From assembly GCF_024169245.1 (NCBI RefSeq), contig NZ_JALJWP010000001.1:4713501-4777500 (forward strand): DNA of 64,000 nt. Reading direction: 5' to 3'. The translations under genes were made by a program, and so were the position numbers. Under the pieces are notes generated by a model. It was not told where the DNA came from. It saw only the letters and a list, made by a program, of their open reading frames with translations, and searched no databases. This stretch comes from Pseudomonas koreensis (lineage in GTDB: Bacteria > Pseudomonadota > Gammaproteobacteria > Pseudomonadales > Pseudomonadaceae). Below, piece after piece: positions 8,497 through 18,210 of the stretch. Each line of letters starts with the position of its first letter. Positions within the stretch are counted from its first letter, which is position 1.

Positions 8497-10785
8497 CTAT
8501 GCCCACTCTTTGCGCAGCTGCCGCGCGGCTGTGACCATGTGCACCAACGCCGCTTCGGTTTCCGGCCAGGCACGGGTTTTCAGGCCGCAGTCCGGATTGA
8601 CCCATAGACGCTCAGCCGGAATGCGCCGGGCAGCTTTGCGCAGCAGCCCGACCATCTCCGCCACATCGGGAATGCGTGGCGAGTGTATGTCGTAGACGCC
8701 CGGGCCGATGTCGTTGGGGTAGGCGAATGCTTCAAATGCCTCGAGCAGTTCCATGTCCGACCGAGAGGTTTCGATGGTGATGACATCGGCGTCCATCGCC
8801 GCGATCGACTCGATCACGTCGTTGAACTCGCTGTAGCACATGTGCGTATGGATCTGCGTCTCGTCGCGCACGCCGGAGGCGCACAGGCGGAACGCTTCGC
8901 TCGCCCAGTGCAGATATGCCTGCCACTGCGCCCGGCGCAACGGCAAGCCCTCACGGAACGCCGCTTCGTCGATCTGCACGATGTTGATTCCGGCGGCTTC
9001 CAGATCATTGACTTCATCACGGATCGCCAGCGCCAGTTGTCGTGCCTGGACCTCACGGCTGACGTCTTCGCGAGTGAACGACCACATGAGCATGGTCACC
9101 GGGCCGGTCAGCATGCCTTTCATGACCTTGTCGGTCAGGCTTTGGGCGTAGCGGATCCACTCGACCGTCATTGCTTGCGGGCGGCTCAGGTCGCCGAAAA
9201 TCACCGCCGGCTTCACGCAACGCGAACCGTAGCTCTGCACCCAGCCGAAGCGGGTAAAAGCGTAGCCATCGAGTTGTTCGGCGAAGTACTCGACCATGTC
9301 GTTGCGCTCAGCCTCACCATGCACCAGCACATCCAGCCCGAGGCGCTCCTGAATTTCCACCGCGTGGCGGATTTCGCTGTGCATGGCGTCGGTGTAATCC
9401 GCCGCGCTGAGTTTGCCCTGCTTGTAGGCCTGACGCGCCAGACGAATCGCCGCCGTTTGCGGAAACGAACCAATGGTGGTGGTCGGGAACAGCGGCAGAT
9501 CGAGCTTGCGCCGCTGTTTGGCAATGCGCTGGGCAAACGGCGATTGACGTTGCGCATCGTTGGCCGTGATCGCCGCTACCCGTGCTTGCACCGCCGGTTT
9601 GTGAATGCGCGGCGAGGCGGCGCGACTTGTCTGCACCCCACGGCTCTGCGCCAACGCGCGCAGCACCTGCGGCGCTTCCGGCTCGCTGACCGCCTGGGCG
9701 AGCACGGCGACCTCTTCGCACTTCTGCACGGCAAACGCCAGCCAGCTTTTCAGTTCGGCATCGAGTTGGTCTTCACGACTCAGGTCCACCGGGCTGTGCA
9801 GCAACGAGCAGGACGGCGCGATCCAAAGACGATCACCCAGACGCTCATGGGCATGCCGCAGCGTCGCCAGCGCGTTCTGCAGATCGCAGCGCCAGACGTT
9901 ACGACCGTTGACCACACCGAGGGACAGCACTTTGTAGGCCGGCAGGCGATCCAGAATGGTCGGGTACTGATCCGGCGCGCGCACCAGATCGATGTGCAGG
10001 CCATCGACCGGCAGGTTCGCTGCCAGGCCGAGGTTTTCTTCCAGGCCACCGAAGTACGTGGCGAGCAGTTTTTTCAGCGGATCGCGCTGTATCTGGTTGT
10101 AGGCGCGCTCGAAGGCATTCTTCCATTCCTGCGGCAGATCGAGCACCAGGATCGGCTCATCGATCTGCACCCACTCCACGCCCAGTGCCGCCAGCCGCGC
10201 AAAGATCTGCCCGTACAGCGGCAGCAGGCGATCGAGCAAATCGAGCTTGTCGAAATCGGCGCCTTTGGTTTTGCCCAGCCACAGATAGGTCAACGGGCCA
10301 ATGATCACCGGTTTGACGTTGTGCCCCAGCGCGCGGGCTTCTTCGGTTTCTTCAAACAACTGCTCCCAACCCAGCTGGAACTGTTGATCAGCGCTGAATT
10401 CCGGCACGAGGTAGTGATAGTTGGTGTCGAACCACTTGGTCATCTCCTGAGCGTGAGCGCCGCCGCAGCAAGCGGTGCTGACACCCCGGGCCATGCTGAA
10501 CAGGGTCTGCAGCGTGGCTTTGCCGTCGTGCGGGCGGAAGCGCTCGGGGATCACGCCGAACATCAGCGAGTGGGTCAGCACCTGGTCGTACCAGGCGAAA
10601 TCGCCGACCGGCAGCAAGTCTATGCCGGCGTTTTTCTGCAGATCCCAATGGGCCTTGCGCAGCTCACGCCCGACCTCACGCAGGCCCGCCTCGTTCAGTT
10701 CTCCTTTCCAGAATGCCTCTTGCGCTTTCTTCAGTTCGCGGTCGCGACCAATGCGCGGAAATCCAAGGGAATGGGCCAGTGCCAT
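8497..10785 (-). CDS. metE: Cobalamin-independent methionine synthase MetE
   Basis: 5-methyltetrahydropteroyltriglutamate-homocysteine methyltransferase, 762 residues, the usual length. The N-terminal domain begins with the family signature [16 protein letters not shown]. The catalytic C-terminal barrel includes [14 protein letters not shown], the zinc ligands in HTHMCYSEF and NPDCGLKTR, and DMELLEAFE. It makes methionine from homocysteine without B12. A B12 importer lies 700 bases away, so the organism can probably switch between B12-dependent and independent routes. I found no cobalamin riboswitch in the 443-base gap upstream of this gene, unlike many metE genes in B12-using bacteria; a weak MetR-like box is at 10841-10853. 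Confidence 0.97.
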   Translation of the reverse strand: MALAHSLGFPRIGRDRELKKAQEAFWKGELNEAGLREVGRELRKAHWDLQKNAGIDLLPVGDFAWYDQVLTHSLMFGVIPERFRPHDGKATLQTLFSMARGVSTACCGGAHAQEMTKWFDTNYHYLVPEFSADQQFQLGWEQLFEETEEARALGHNVKPVIIGPLTYLWLGKTKGADFDKLDLLDRLLPLYGQIFARLAALGVEWVQIDEPILVLDLPQEWKNAFERAYNQIQRDPLKKLLATYFGGLEENLGLAANLPVDGLHIDLVRAPDQYPTILDRLPAYKVLSLGVVNGRNVWRCDLQNALATLRHAHERLGDRLWIAPSCSLLHSPVDLSREDQLDAELKSWLAFAVQKCEEVAVLAQAVSEPEAPQVLRALAQSRGVQTSRAASPRIHKPAVQARVAAITANDAQRQSPFAQRIAKQRRKLDLPLFPTTTIGSFPQTAAIRLARQAYKQGKLSAADYTDAMHSEIRHAVEIQERLGLDVLVHGEAERNDMVEYFAEQLDGYAFTRFGWVQSYGSRCVKPAVIFGDLSRPQAMTVEWIRYAQSLTDKVMKGMLTGPVTMLMWSFTREDVSREVQARQLALAIRDEVNDLEAAGINIVQIDEAAFREGLPLRRAQWQAYLHWASEAFRLCASGVRDETQIHTHMCYSEFNDVIESIAAMDADVITIETSRSDMELLEAFEAFAYPNDIGPGVYDIHSPRIPDVAEMVGLLRKAARRIPAERLWVNPDCGLKTRAWPETEAALVHMVTAARQLRKEWA

Positions 10786-10840
10786 GAGAACAACTCCAGG
10801 TGCTTATTCGATGGCGGCCATTGTCGGGAACGAGGCTTGA

Positions 10841-10853
10841 TGAAACAAACTCA
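10841..10853. promoter_or_regulatory. Weak MetR-like box upstream of metE
   Basis: TGAA-ACAAA-CTCA differs by one base from the TGAANNNNNTTCA consensus known for MetR in enteric bacteria and lies 56 bases upstream of the metE start. No metR gene is in the window. A single near-match of this length can occur by chance, so the assignment is tentative. Confidence 0.25.
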
Positions 10854-10899
10854 ATTTATTCTAGATCATCACAAGTTCTACTCATGCAAAATTCCGCGT

Positions 10900-10980
10900 G
10901 TAGGCGCCGCCGAAGGCTGCGATATTCGGGCTGCGGGACGCAGAGCGTCCCCGGCGGCATTCCCACGCAGAGCATGGGAA
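10900..10980. repeat. Twin-hairpin intergenic repeat
   Basis: The gap between metE and the cystathionine beta-synthase gene (443 bases) holds a composite repeat. A segment gtaggcgccgccgaaggctgcgat resembles a common Pseudomonas intergenic repeat. It is followed by two hairpins with AGA loops: GGGACGC-AGA-GCGTCCC (10935-10951) and TTCCCACGC-AGA-GCATGGGAA (10960-10980, one mismatch). The rest of the gap must contain the promoters of both divergent genes, but I see no clear boxes. Confidence 0.7.
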
Positions 10981-11228
10981 CGATCATAACTGCCACGCCC
11001 AGATCAAGCTTTTGTCGCGGCGAAGACGCCCTTTGAATACTCGATGACGCCTCGCTGTAAACACGTTTGAACTGTTCCGGCAGCTTGGCAAATTCGTTCT
11101 ATCGTTAGATCCAAATGGCTGGATTTCTCAAGGATTAAAGGTTGCGAGGGAAGATGTCTGCGCCTAAGTTGCACGCGAGTCTTTTCCCCGCGATCGGAAC
11201 GCGATCAACACCATAAAGAGGTGAAGAA

Positions 11229-12605
11229 ATGTCGAAGGAATCACGCCCTGCCGTGCTTGGGCTGATAGGCAATACTCCGCTGGTTCAGGTCACCCGTTTT
11301 GATACCGGACCGTGCACGCTGTTTCTCAAACTCGAATCGCAGAATCCCGGCGGCTCGATCAAGGACCGTATCGGTCTGGCGATGATCGACGCCGCTGAAC
11401 GTGACGGCCGCCTGCAACCGGGCGGCACGATTGTCGAGGCCACGGCCGGCAACACCGGTCTCGGTCTGGCGCTGGTCGGCCGTGCCAAAGGCTATCGCGT
11501 GGTGCTGGTGGTGCCGGACAAGATGTCCACCGAGAAAGTCCTGCACTTGAAGGCCATGGGCGCCGAAGTGCACATCACCCGCTCCGACGTCGGCAAGGGC
11601 CATCCCGAGTATTACCAGGACGTCGCCGCGCGTTTGGCCAAGGACATTCCCGGGGCGTTTTTCGCCGATCAGTTCAATAATCCCGCCAACCCGCTGGCCC
11701 ATGAATGCAGCACCGCGCCGGAGATCTGGGCGCAGACAGAACATGATCTGGACGCCATCGTCGTCGGCGTCGGTTCGGCCGGCACGCTGACCGGGTTGAG
11801 TCGTTTCTTCAAACGTGTGCAGCCGAATCTGGAAATGGTTTTGGCGGATCCGGTCGGTTCGGTGATGGCCCAATACAGCCGCGACGGCAGCCTGCCGACG
11901 CCCGGTTCGTGGGCGGTCGAAGGCATCGGCGAAGATTTCATTCCGTCGATCACCGACCTGTCCAGCGTGCGCCACGCCTACTCGATCAGCGACGAAGAAA
12001 GCTTCGATCACGCCCGCCAGTTGCTCAAGGCCGAAGGCATTCTCGGGGGTTCATCGACCGGCACCCTGTTCGCTGCCGCGCTGCGTTATTGCCGCGAACA
12101 GACCGAGCCGAAACGCGTGGTCAGCTTTGTCTGCGACACCGGCACGCGGTACCTGTCGAAGGTCTACAACGACCAGTGGATGACCGATCAGGGCCTGTTG
12201 CAACGCAAGGGGTACGGCGACTTGCGCGACTTGATCGCCCGGCGTTTCGAGGACGGACGGGTGATCAGCGTCGGCCCTGACGACACCCTGCTCACTGCGT
12301 TCCAGCGCATGCGTCTGGCGGATGTTTCGCAACTGCCGGTGCTGGTCGAAGGCAAGCAACTGGTGGGCGTGATCGATGAGTCCGACATCCTGCTCGGCGT
12401 GCACGAAGACGCCGCCCGCTTCAGCCAGTCGGTGTCCAGCGTGATGACCGACAAACTGCAAACCCTTGCCCCGGCTGCGAGCCTGGCCGAGCTGGAAGCG
12501 GTGCTCAGCCGTGGCCTCGTTGCGATCATCGCTGACGCGTCCGGCTTCCATGGCCTGATCACCCGCACCGACATGCTCAACCAATTACGGAGATCCCTTG
12601 CATGA
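11229..12605 (+). CDS. Cystathionine beta-synthase with CBS-pair domain
   Basis: Condenses homocysteine and serine to cystathionine (first step of reverse transsulfuration). The 458-residue protein has a PLP-binding fold II domain (residues about 8-315) with the Schiff-base lysine K45 in PGGSIKDRIGL and the phosphate loop in EATAGNTGLGL and GGSSTGTLF. Two CBS repeats follow (about 335-455), with RLADVSQLPVLVEGKQLVGVID as the clearest. GAGGTGAAG lies just upstream of the ATG. The stop overlaps the start of the cystathionine gamma-lyase gene (ATGA). An O-acetylserine sulfhydrylase role cannot be excluded, but the CBS pair and the partner gene support this call. Confidence 0.92.
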   Translation: MSKESRPAVLGLIGNTPLVQVTRFDTGPCTLFLKLESQNPGGSIKDRIGLAMIDAAERDGRLQPGGTIVEATAGNTGLGLALVGRAKGYRVVLVVPDKMSTEKVLHLKAMGAEVHITRSDVGKGHPEYYQDVAARLAKDIPGAFFADQFNNPANPLAHECSTAPEIWAQTEHDLDAIVVGVGSAGTLTGLSRFFKRVQPNLEMVLADPVGSVMAQYSRDGSLPTPGSWAVEGIGEDFIPSITDLSSVRHAYSISDEESFDHARQLLKAEGILGGSSTGTLFAAALRYCREQTEPKRVVSFVCDTGTRYLSKVYNDQWMTDQGLLQRKGYGDLRDLIARRFEDGRVISVGPDDTLLTAFQRMRLADVSQLPVLVEGKQLVGVIDESDILLGVHEDAARFSQSVSSVMTDKLQTLAPAASLAELEAVLSRGLVAIIADASGFHGLITRTDMLNQLRRSLA

Positions 12606-13774
12606 GTCAGCACGACGATAAATCCCAAGGCTTCGCCACCCGGGTGATCCACGCCGGGCAGGAGCCGGACCCGACCACCGGCGCGCTGATGCCGCCGATC
12701 TACGCTAACTCCACCTACCTGCAAGACAGCCCCGGCGTGCACAAGGGTTTCGACTACGGCCGCTCGCACAACCCGACGCGCTTCGCCCTGGAACGCTGTG
12801 TCGCCGACCTCGAAGGCGGCACCCGCGCATTCGCCTTCGCCTCAGGGCTGGCGGCGATTTCCACGGTGCTGGAATTGCTCGATGCCGGCTCGCACATCGT
12901 TTCCGGCAATGATCTTTACGGTGGTACGTTCCGCCTGTTCGACAAGGTTCGCCAGCGCAGCGCCGGGCATCGCTTCAGCTTCGTCGACCTGGCCGACCTG
13001 TCGGCGTTCGAAGCCTCGCTGCAGGACGACACACGCATGGTCATGGTCGAAACCCCGACCAACCCGCTGCTGAGCCTGTCGGACCTGGCCGCAATCGCGC
13101 GCATCTGCCGCGCTCGCGGGATCATCTGCGTCGCCGACAACACCTTTGCCAGCCCGTACATCCAGCGGCCGCTGGAGTTGGGTTTCGACATCGTCCTGCA
13201 CTCGACCACCAAATACCTCAACGGCCACTCCGACGTGATTGGTGGCATCGCCGTGGTCGGGCAGAACGCCGAACTGGCGGAAAAACTCGGTTTTCTGCAG
13301 AACGCCGTCGGCGCGATTTCCGGGCCGTTCGATGCGTTCCTGACCTTGCGCGGGGTGAAAACCCTGGCGCTGCGCATGGAGCGCCATTGCAGCAACGCCC
13401 TGGATCTGGCGCAGTGGCTCGAGCAGCAACCGCAGGTCAAGCGCGTCTACTATCCGGGCCTGACGTCGCATCCGCAGCATGAACTGGCCAAGCGGCAGAT
13501 GCGCGGTTTCGGCGGAATGATTTCCGTCGACCTGAACAGCGACCTGGCCGGCGCACGGCGTTTTCTGGAGAACGTGAAGATCTTTGCGTTGGCGGAAAGT
13601 CTGGGCGGTGTGGAAAGCCTGATCGAACATCCGGCGATCATGACGCATGCGACGATTCCACCGGAAACCCGCGCGAAGCTGGGGATTGGCGATGGGCTGG
13701 TGCGGTTGTCGGTCGGGGTTGAAGACGTCGAAGACCTGCGTGCCGACCTGGCCCAGGCACTGGCAAAAATATAA
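12602..13774 (+). CDS. Cystathionine gamma-lyase / gamma-synthase-type PLP enzyme
   Basis: Cys/Met-metabolism PLP enzyme of 390 residues. The PLP lysine is K204 in HSTTKYLNGHSDVIGG; the motif FDYGRSHNPTR, with its phosphate-contacting Tyr and Arg, is at about 50-60, and ESLGGVESLIEHPAIMTHA near the C-terminus is typical of the gamma family. Coupled by ATGA overlap to cystathionine beta-synthase, it most likely cleaves cystathionine to cysteine, 2-oxobutyrate and ammonia. Sequence alone does not separate lyase from synthase; the operon partner favours lyase. Confidence 0.92.
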   Translation: MSQHDDKSQGFATRVIHAGQEPDPTTGALMPPIYANSTYLQDSPGVHKGFDYGRSHNPTRFALERCVADLEGGTRAFAFASGLAAISTVLELLDAGSHIVSGNDLYGGTFRLFDKVRQRSAGHRFSFVDLADLSAFEASLQDDTRMVMVETPTNPLLSLSDLAAIARICRARGIICVADNTFASPYIQRPLELGFDIVLHSTTKYLNGHSDVIGGIAVVGQNAELAEKLGFLQNAVGAISGPFDAFLTLRGVKTLALRMERHCSNALDLAQWLEQQPQVKRVYYPGLTSHPQHELAKRQMRGFGGMISVDLNSDLAGARRFLENVKIFALAESLGGVESLIEHPAIMTHATIPPETRAKLGIGDGLVRLSVGVEDVEDLRADLAQALAKI

Positions 13775-13792
13775 ACCGCCGAGAACCATGAA

Positions 13793-13809
13793 GCCCACCC
13801 GGAGTGGGC
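13793..13809. terminator. Hairpin after the transsulfuration operon
   Basis: GCCCAC-CCGGA-GTGGGC is a perfect six-base stem just after the cystathionine gamma-lyase stop and before the convergent kinase gene. There is no good T-run on either strand, so termination strength is uncertain. Confidence 0.4.
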
Positions 13810-13824
13810 CTCGTGGCTCGGGAT

Positions 13825-15453
13825 TTACATGGCGTTTTCGACCGCTTCGCCTTGTCGATCACGCAGGGCGCGTAATGTCGCGCGCAACTCGGCCGGGCGA
13901 ACAGGTTTCGACAGAATGGCAATCTGCCGATCGTGCAAGGCGGCCTGAATTTTTTCGACGTCATGCCCGGTGATGATCATCGCCGGCACGGCCCAGCCGC
14001 GTTGTTTTCGCACATCGTCGATGCATTCGATACCCGTGGCGTGAGTACCGAGGTCATAGTCGGCGACGATGATGTCGCAGTCAGTTACCAGGTTCTCAGC
14101 CGACCACTCGGCCTGCACCACACAGCCCCAGCGCTCGAGCAAAGCCGAAGTCGCCAGCAGCACATTGCGGTCATCCTCCACCAGGCACACCTTCAGCCCT
14201 GTCAACAATCCGACCTGCCGCGCTTCACCGCGAACGACCAGTGACTGCGGCGCCGCCACGATCGGCACACCCGCAAGGGTCACAGCAGTGCCGCGCCCCA
14301 ACTGTGAACGCAGAGCAACTTGCACATCGATCAGTTCACCGAGACGCTTGATGATCGACAGGCCCAGCCCTACGCCTTCAACGTCTTTGTCCCGCACTTG
14401 CCGCACCCGATAAAACTCCTCGAAAACCTTGAGCAGGTGCTCTTGGGCAATACCATTGCCGCAGTCATAAACAACAATGGCCAGCCCTGCCCCGCGTTTA
14501 CGCACGCCGATCAACACTGGCCGCTGCGCGCCGTATTTGAAGCAATTGGAAAGCACGTTCTGCACCATGGTCGCCAGTAGCGCCGGGTCGGTTCTGACCC
14601 AGTAGTTGCAAGGTCGCAGCCGCAGTTCGACACCCGCCCAACGCGCCGCTTCCTGATGTTGGCGGACGATGTCCGCGAGCCACTCACCGAGGTTCAGCGT
14701 TTGCCATTTCGCCTCGACCCGGCCGTTATCAAGGGTGTAAAGATCGAGAATCGAACGAAACAACTGCGAGACGTTGAGCAGTGAGCGGTCGATATTATCC
14801 ACCAGCCGTCGCTCGTCATCGCCCAGGGACGATTCACGCAGGCACGCAGTAAACAAGCCGATGGAATGGATCGGCTGGCGCAGATCGTGACTGGCCTGCG
14901 CCAGAAACCGCGACTTTTCCAGGTTAGCCGCCACCGCCTCTTCCGACGCCTTGCGCGTGCGCTCCAGCAGCAAGTGCGCATAAAACGGGATCACCGTGCT
15001 GGTGATCAACAGCATCAACACCATGAACGGTTGCGCCTGCCAATAGGGCGTCAGGCGATAGACCACCAGCAGCGCCAGCAATGCAAGGCCGGTGGCAATC
15101 GCCAGATAACGCGAGCCGTAGCGCATGCCGTTGCCGAGATTGACCCAGACCATCACCGCGTACAGAGGCAGCGCCGCCTCGCCGCCAATCACCAGACCAA
15201 AACAGGTGCCGGTGTAATCGTGAACCATGGCGAAAATCCGTCGCGCCGGATAATGCCCCGGCCAGCGCGCGATGGCCTGGCGGAACACGATCGAGGCGAG
15301 CAGAAACAGGACAATGTAAGTGATGACCGGCAGGTAGGTATCGAAGCGATGGCCCGGCAGAAAACCCAGCACCAGCATGTAAACCACCGCGATGGAGGCG
15401 ATGATGATGCGTAGGTTGGCCTGGTCGAGTTCGGTGTTTTTCTCAAACTTCAT
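13825..15453 (-). CDS. Hybrid sensor histidine kinase with C-terminal receiver
   Basis: Membrane sensor kinase of 542 residues. The N-terminal 160 residues hold about six hydrophobic segments without a periplasmic domain, so the signal is probably sensed in or near the membrane. A HisKA domain follows with phospho-acceptor H189 (FLAQASHDLRQPIHS). The ATPase domain has N303 (NVLSNCFKYG), the G1 box DCGNGI and G2 box GVGLGLSI. The C-terminal receiver has acidic pair EDD near 426 and phospho-acceptor D465 (IIVADYDLG). The divergent NarL-type regulator at 15568 is the likely final output. The signal is unknown. Confidence 0.93.
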   Translation of the reverse strand: MKFEKNTELDQANLRIIIASIAVVYMLVLGFLPGHRFDTYLPVITYIVLFLLASIVFRQAIARWPGHYPARRIFAMVHDYTGTCFGLVIGGEAALPLYAVMVWVNLGNGMRYGSRYLAIATGLALLALLVVYRLTPYWQAQPFMVLMLLITSTVIPFYAHLLLERTRKASEEAVAANLEKSRFLAQASHDLRQPIHSIGLFTACLRESSLGDDERRLVDNIDRSLLNVSQLFRSILDLYTLDNGRVEAKWQTLNLGEWLADIVRQHQEAARWAGVELRLRPCNYWVRTDPALLATMVQNVLSNCFKYGAQRPVLIGVRKRGAGLAIVVYDCGNGIAQEHLLKVFEEFYRVRQVRDKDVEGVGLGLSIIKRLGELIDVQVALRSQLGRGTAVTLAGVPIVAAPQSLVVRGEARQVGLLTGLKVCLVEDDRNVLLATSALLERWGCVVQAEWSAENLVTDCDIIVADYDLGTHATGIECIDDVRKQRGWAVPAMIITGHDVEKIQAALHDRQIAILSKPVRPAELRATLRALRDRQGEAVENAM

Positions 15454-15567
15454 GGTAAACGTCCTTGTGCAGCGATCGTCAGTTTCGGAAGCAGCCTACA
15501 GGCAACCTTCGCGTCCGATGCTAAGGTGCAGGCCTTGAATCACGCCTGACCCAGGGAGGGTCACGTC

Positions 15568-16170
15568 ATGACATGCCGGATCATCATAGCCGACGATCAC
15601 CCACTGTTTCGCGAGGCGATGTTGCGCACGGTCCTGCGTCTGCTGCCCGACGCAATTGTCGAAGAGGCCGGCGACTTCGACGCCGTGCTCGCGCTGCTGG
15701 CAGTGGGCACCGAACCCGATACTTTGATGCTCGATCTGCGTTTTCCCGGGCTGACCTGCATAAGCCAGCTCGCCGACTTGCGCCGACAGTTGCCGCGCAC
15801 CACGCTGATCGTGGTGTCGATGGTCGACGATCAAGCGCTGATCAGTGAAGTCATGGCGGCGGGCATTGACGGTTTTATCGGCAAGAACATTGCACCGGAT
15901 GAAATCGGTCAGGCGATTCTGGCGATCCGCGAGGGTGAGGTACTGGTGAAATCGGCGCCTTCCGGCCTGCTGCCGCTGGAAACCGCGACGACGCTGACAC
16001 CGCGTCAACAGGACGTGCTGCGGTTGATCGCGCAAGGCAAGACCAACAAGGAAATCGCCCGTGAACTGGACATTTCGCCGTTCACGGTGCGCATCCATGT
16101 GTCCTCGTTGTTGCGCACGCTGGACGTGCCGACGCGGGCCGCAGCGGCGGTCAAGTACTCGGGGCTGTGA
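15568..16170 (+). CDS. NarL/LuxR-family response regulator
   Basis: Two-domain regulator of 200 residues: receiver with acidic pair D9-D10 and phospho-acceptor D56 (LMLDLRFPG), the conserved Ser in VVSM and Lys in FIGKN, then a LuxR-type helix-turn-helix from about 142 ([20 protein letters not shown] to [12 protein letters not shown]). GGGAGG is upstream of the ATG. It is divergent from the hybrid kinase with a 114-base shared promoter gap, which supports them as a signalling pair. It ends seven bases before the convergent SBF-like transporter gene. Target genes are unknown. Confidence 0.93.
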   Translation: MTCRIIIADDHPLFREAMLRTVLRLLPDAIVEEAGDFDAVLALLAVGTEPDTLMLDLRFPGLTCISQLADLRRQLPRTTLIVVSMVDDQALISEVMAAGIDGFIGKNIAPDEIGQAILAIREGEVLVKSAPSGLLPLETATTLTPRQQDVLRLIAQGKTNKEIARELDISPFTVRIHVSSLLRTLDVPTRAAAAVKYSGL

Positions 16171-16177
16171 AGGGTTT

Positions 16178-17185
16178 TTACGGGTCGACCTGCGCCATCA
16201 GATCAGGCACCGACTCCGGCCGCTTCGCATATCGTTGCGCCAACACCGCGCAGACCATCAGTTGAATCTGGTGGAACAGCATCAGCGGCAAAATCAGCAC
16301 GCCGATGGTGCTACCTGCAAACAGTACCTGCGCCATCGGCACACCGGTGGCCAGGCTCTTTTTCGAGCCGCAGAACAGAATGGTGATGCGGTCTTCCTGG
16401 TTGAAACCGAATGCCTTGCCCAACAGGGTCGAGGCCACCAGCACCAGCGCCAGCAGAATGCAGCAGACCGCCACCAGCCCGAGCAATTCGAACAGCGGAA
16501 TCTGCTGCCAGATGCCTTCGTTGACCGCTTCGCTGAATGCGCCGTAAACCACCAGCAGAATCGAACCCTGATCAACGAATTTCAGCCAGTTCTTGTTGCG
16601 CCCGACCCACGCGCCGATCCAGCGGCGGGCGATCTGCCCGGCGATAAATGGCAGCAGCAACTGCACGCTGATTTTCACGATCGCATCGAGCGTCGAACCG
16701 CCGTCGCCGTGGACGTTGAGCAGCAACGTCACCAGCAGTGGCGTGAGAAAAATCCCGAAGAGGCTGGACGCCGCCGCGCTGCAGATGGCCGCCGGAATAT
16801 TGCCCCGCGCCAGCGAAGTGAACGCGATGGCCGACTGCACCGTGGCTGGCAATGCGCAGAGGTAGAGCATGCCCATGTACAGCTGATCGCCGATCAGCGG
16901 TGACAGCAACGGCTTCAGCGCCAGGCCGAGAATCGGGAACAGCACAAACGTCAGGCTGAACACCAGCAGATGCAGACGCCAGTGGCCGGCGCCGGCGATG
17001 ATCGATTCGCGCGACAGCTTGGCGCCGTGCAGGAAAAACAGCAGGGCGATGGCGATGTTGGTCAGCCAGCCGAAGCCGACAGCGACCTGGCCGCTGGCGG
17101 GCAGAAAGCTCGCCAGCACGACAACAGCGATCAAAGTCAGGGTGAAGTTATCGGGCAGAAAACGTGGGCGCGTCATGAGGTTCAT
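16178..17185 (-). CDS. SBF-like (bile acid:sodium symporter superfamily) transporter, YfeH type
   Basis: Integral membrane protein of 335 residues with about nine or ten spans. Recognisable family stretches are IAIALLFFLHGAKLSRE, LCALPATVQSAIAFTSLARGN and LFCGSKKSLATGVPMAQVLF. The last two are the crossover regions of this fold. The YfeH/SBF-like branch is widespread in proteobacteria, and its substrate is not established. The protein is divergent from the AraC regulator at 17259, with only 73 bases between them, so that regulator may control it. Confidence 0.88.
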   Translation of the reverse strand: MNLMTRPRFLPDNFTLTLIAVVVLASFLPASGQVAVGFGWLTNIAIALLFFLHGAKLSRESIIAGAGHWRLHLLVFSLTFVLFPILGLALKPLLSPLIGDQLYMGMLYLCALPATVQSAIAFTSLARGNIPAAICSAAASSLFGIFLTPLLVTLLLNVHGDGGSTLDAIVKISVQLLLPFIAGQIARRWIGAWVGRNKNWLKFVDQGSILLVVYGAFSEAVNEGIWQQIPLFELLGLVAVCCILLALVLVASTLLGKAFGFNQEDRITILFCGSKKSLATGVPMAQVLFAGSTIGVLILPLMLFHQIQLMVCAVLAQRYAKRPESVPDLMAQVDP

Positions 17186-17258
17186 CCGGGGGTTGCCAGT
17201 GCGTACCGACGACTCTAACGTGACTGACCATTACCGACTAACGCCGAAGAGCCACAAG

Positions 17259-18047
17259 ATGCCGCCTAAAGGACATGCCAAGAGCGTTCGCCGCAGTGTT
17301 CCCGGGTTGCCCAGCCTGCCGCGTCCTGTGTATGGACGTACCGAATCACTGCCCAATCGCGCCCTCACCCGCCGTCATAGCCATCCGTGGGTGCAGTTGT
17401 CCTACGCGATTCAAGGCGTGCTCGAAGTGCAGACCAGCGCCGGGCGTTTCGTCGCGCCGCCGGAGCGTGCGGTGTGGATTCCGGCCGGCGTGCCACACCG
17501 GGTGTTCAGCGCGCCACACACTGAAATGCGCAGCCTCTACATCGAGAGCCGCGTCACCGGTTGGGCGGCCGAACATTGCCATGTACTCGGCGTCAGCGAT
17601 CTGCTCAGGGAGTTGATCCGCGCTTTCAGTCTGGTCCCGGTGGAATATGACGAGAGCGGCCCTGACGGACGCCTGGCCCAGGTCATCCTCGACCAACTCG
17701 CGGACGCGCCGACCATCGACCTGATGCTGCCGCTGCCGCAAGACGCGCGCCTGAAGCAGATCTACCAGAGCCTGGAGCAACACCCGGAACAGCAGACCAC
17801 CCTGAGCCACTGGAGCAAAAAATTCGGCGTCACCGAAAAGACTCTGACGCGGCTGTTTCTGCGCGACACCGGCCTGACCTTCCGCGCCTGGCGCCAACGC
17901 CTGCGCCTGCTCGGGGCGCTGACGCCCTTGGAAAAAGGTGAGCGTGTGACCGACGTCGCGCTGGCCTGTGGATACGACTCGACCTCGGCGTTTATCGCGG
18001 CGTTTCGGCAGCAGTTTGGTGAGACGCCGGGGGAGTTTTTTCGTTGA
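17259..18047 (+). CDS. AraC-family transcriptional regulator with cupin domain
   Basis: Regulator of 262 residues. The N-terminal part has a cupin effector domain: RRHSHPWVQLSYAIQGVLEV, then RFVAPPERAVWIPAGVPHRV. The C-terminal part has two AraC helix-turn-helix motifs, ending VTDVALACGYDSTSAFIAAF. The ATG at 17259 gives the usual size; in-frame ATGs upstream fall inside the divergent transporter gene. Members of this branch often control an adjacent transporter; here that would be the SBF-like gene. The ligand is unknown. Confidence 0.9.
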   Translation: MPPKGHAKSVRRSVPGLPSLPRPVYGRTESLPNRALTRRHSHPWVQLSYAIQGVLEVQTSAGRFVAPPERAVWIPAGVPHRVFSAPHTEMRSLYIESRVTGWAAEHCHVLGVSDLLRELIRAFSLVPVEYDESGPDGRLAQVILDQLADAPTIDLMLPLPQDARLKQIYQSLEQHPEQQTTLSHWSKKFGVTEKTLTRLFLRDTGLTFRAWRQRLRLLGALTPLEKGERVTDVALACGYDSTSAFIAAFRQQFGETPGEFFR

Positions 18048-18105
18048 GAATTAATTGATGTGACAGTTCGGCAAGGGAGCGAATAGCACAACTCCAGAAA
18101 CGCCA

Positions 18106-18131
18106 CAACTGACAAGTCTGACAGTTGTCAG
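18106..18131. promoter_or_regulatory. Overlapping dyads upstream of an AT-rich orphan gene
   Basis: CTGACAA (18109-18115) and TTGTCAG (18125-18131) form a perfect inverted repeat with a nine-base spacer, and ACAACTGAC/GACAGTTGT (18106-18128) forms a second, overlapping dyad with one mismatch. The element lies about 80 bases upstream of the gene at 18211. It could be an operator or a small hairpin; no protein can be assigned. Confidence 0.4.
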
Positions 18132-18210
18132 CGCAATCCATAAAGCCTAGCGTTTGAACGGAGCGCTTGCCGTTATTCCGCTCCACACACTGAAGACTAA
18201 GGAGCTATCA

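Noticed and set aside
8683..10989. 768-codon open frame on the plus strand opposite metE.
   Set aside because: It is the complement of a clear MetE gene; no domain or start signal.
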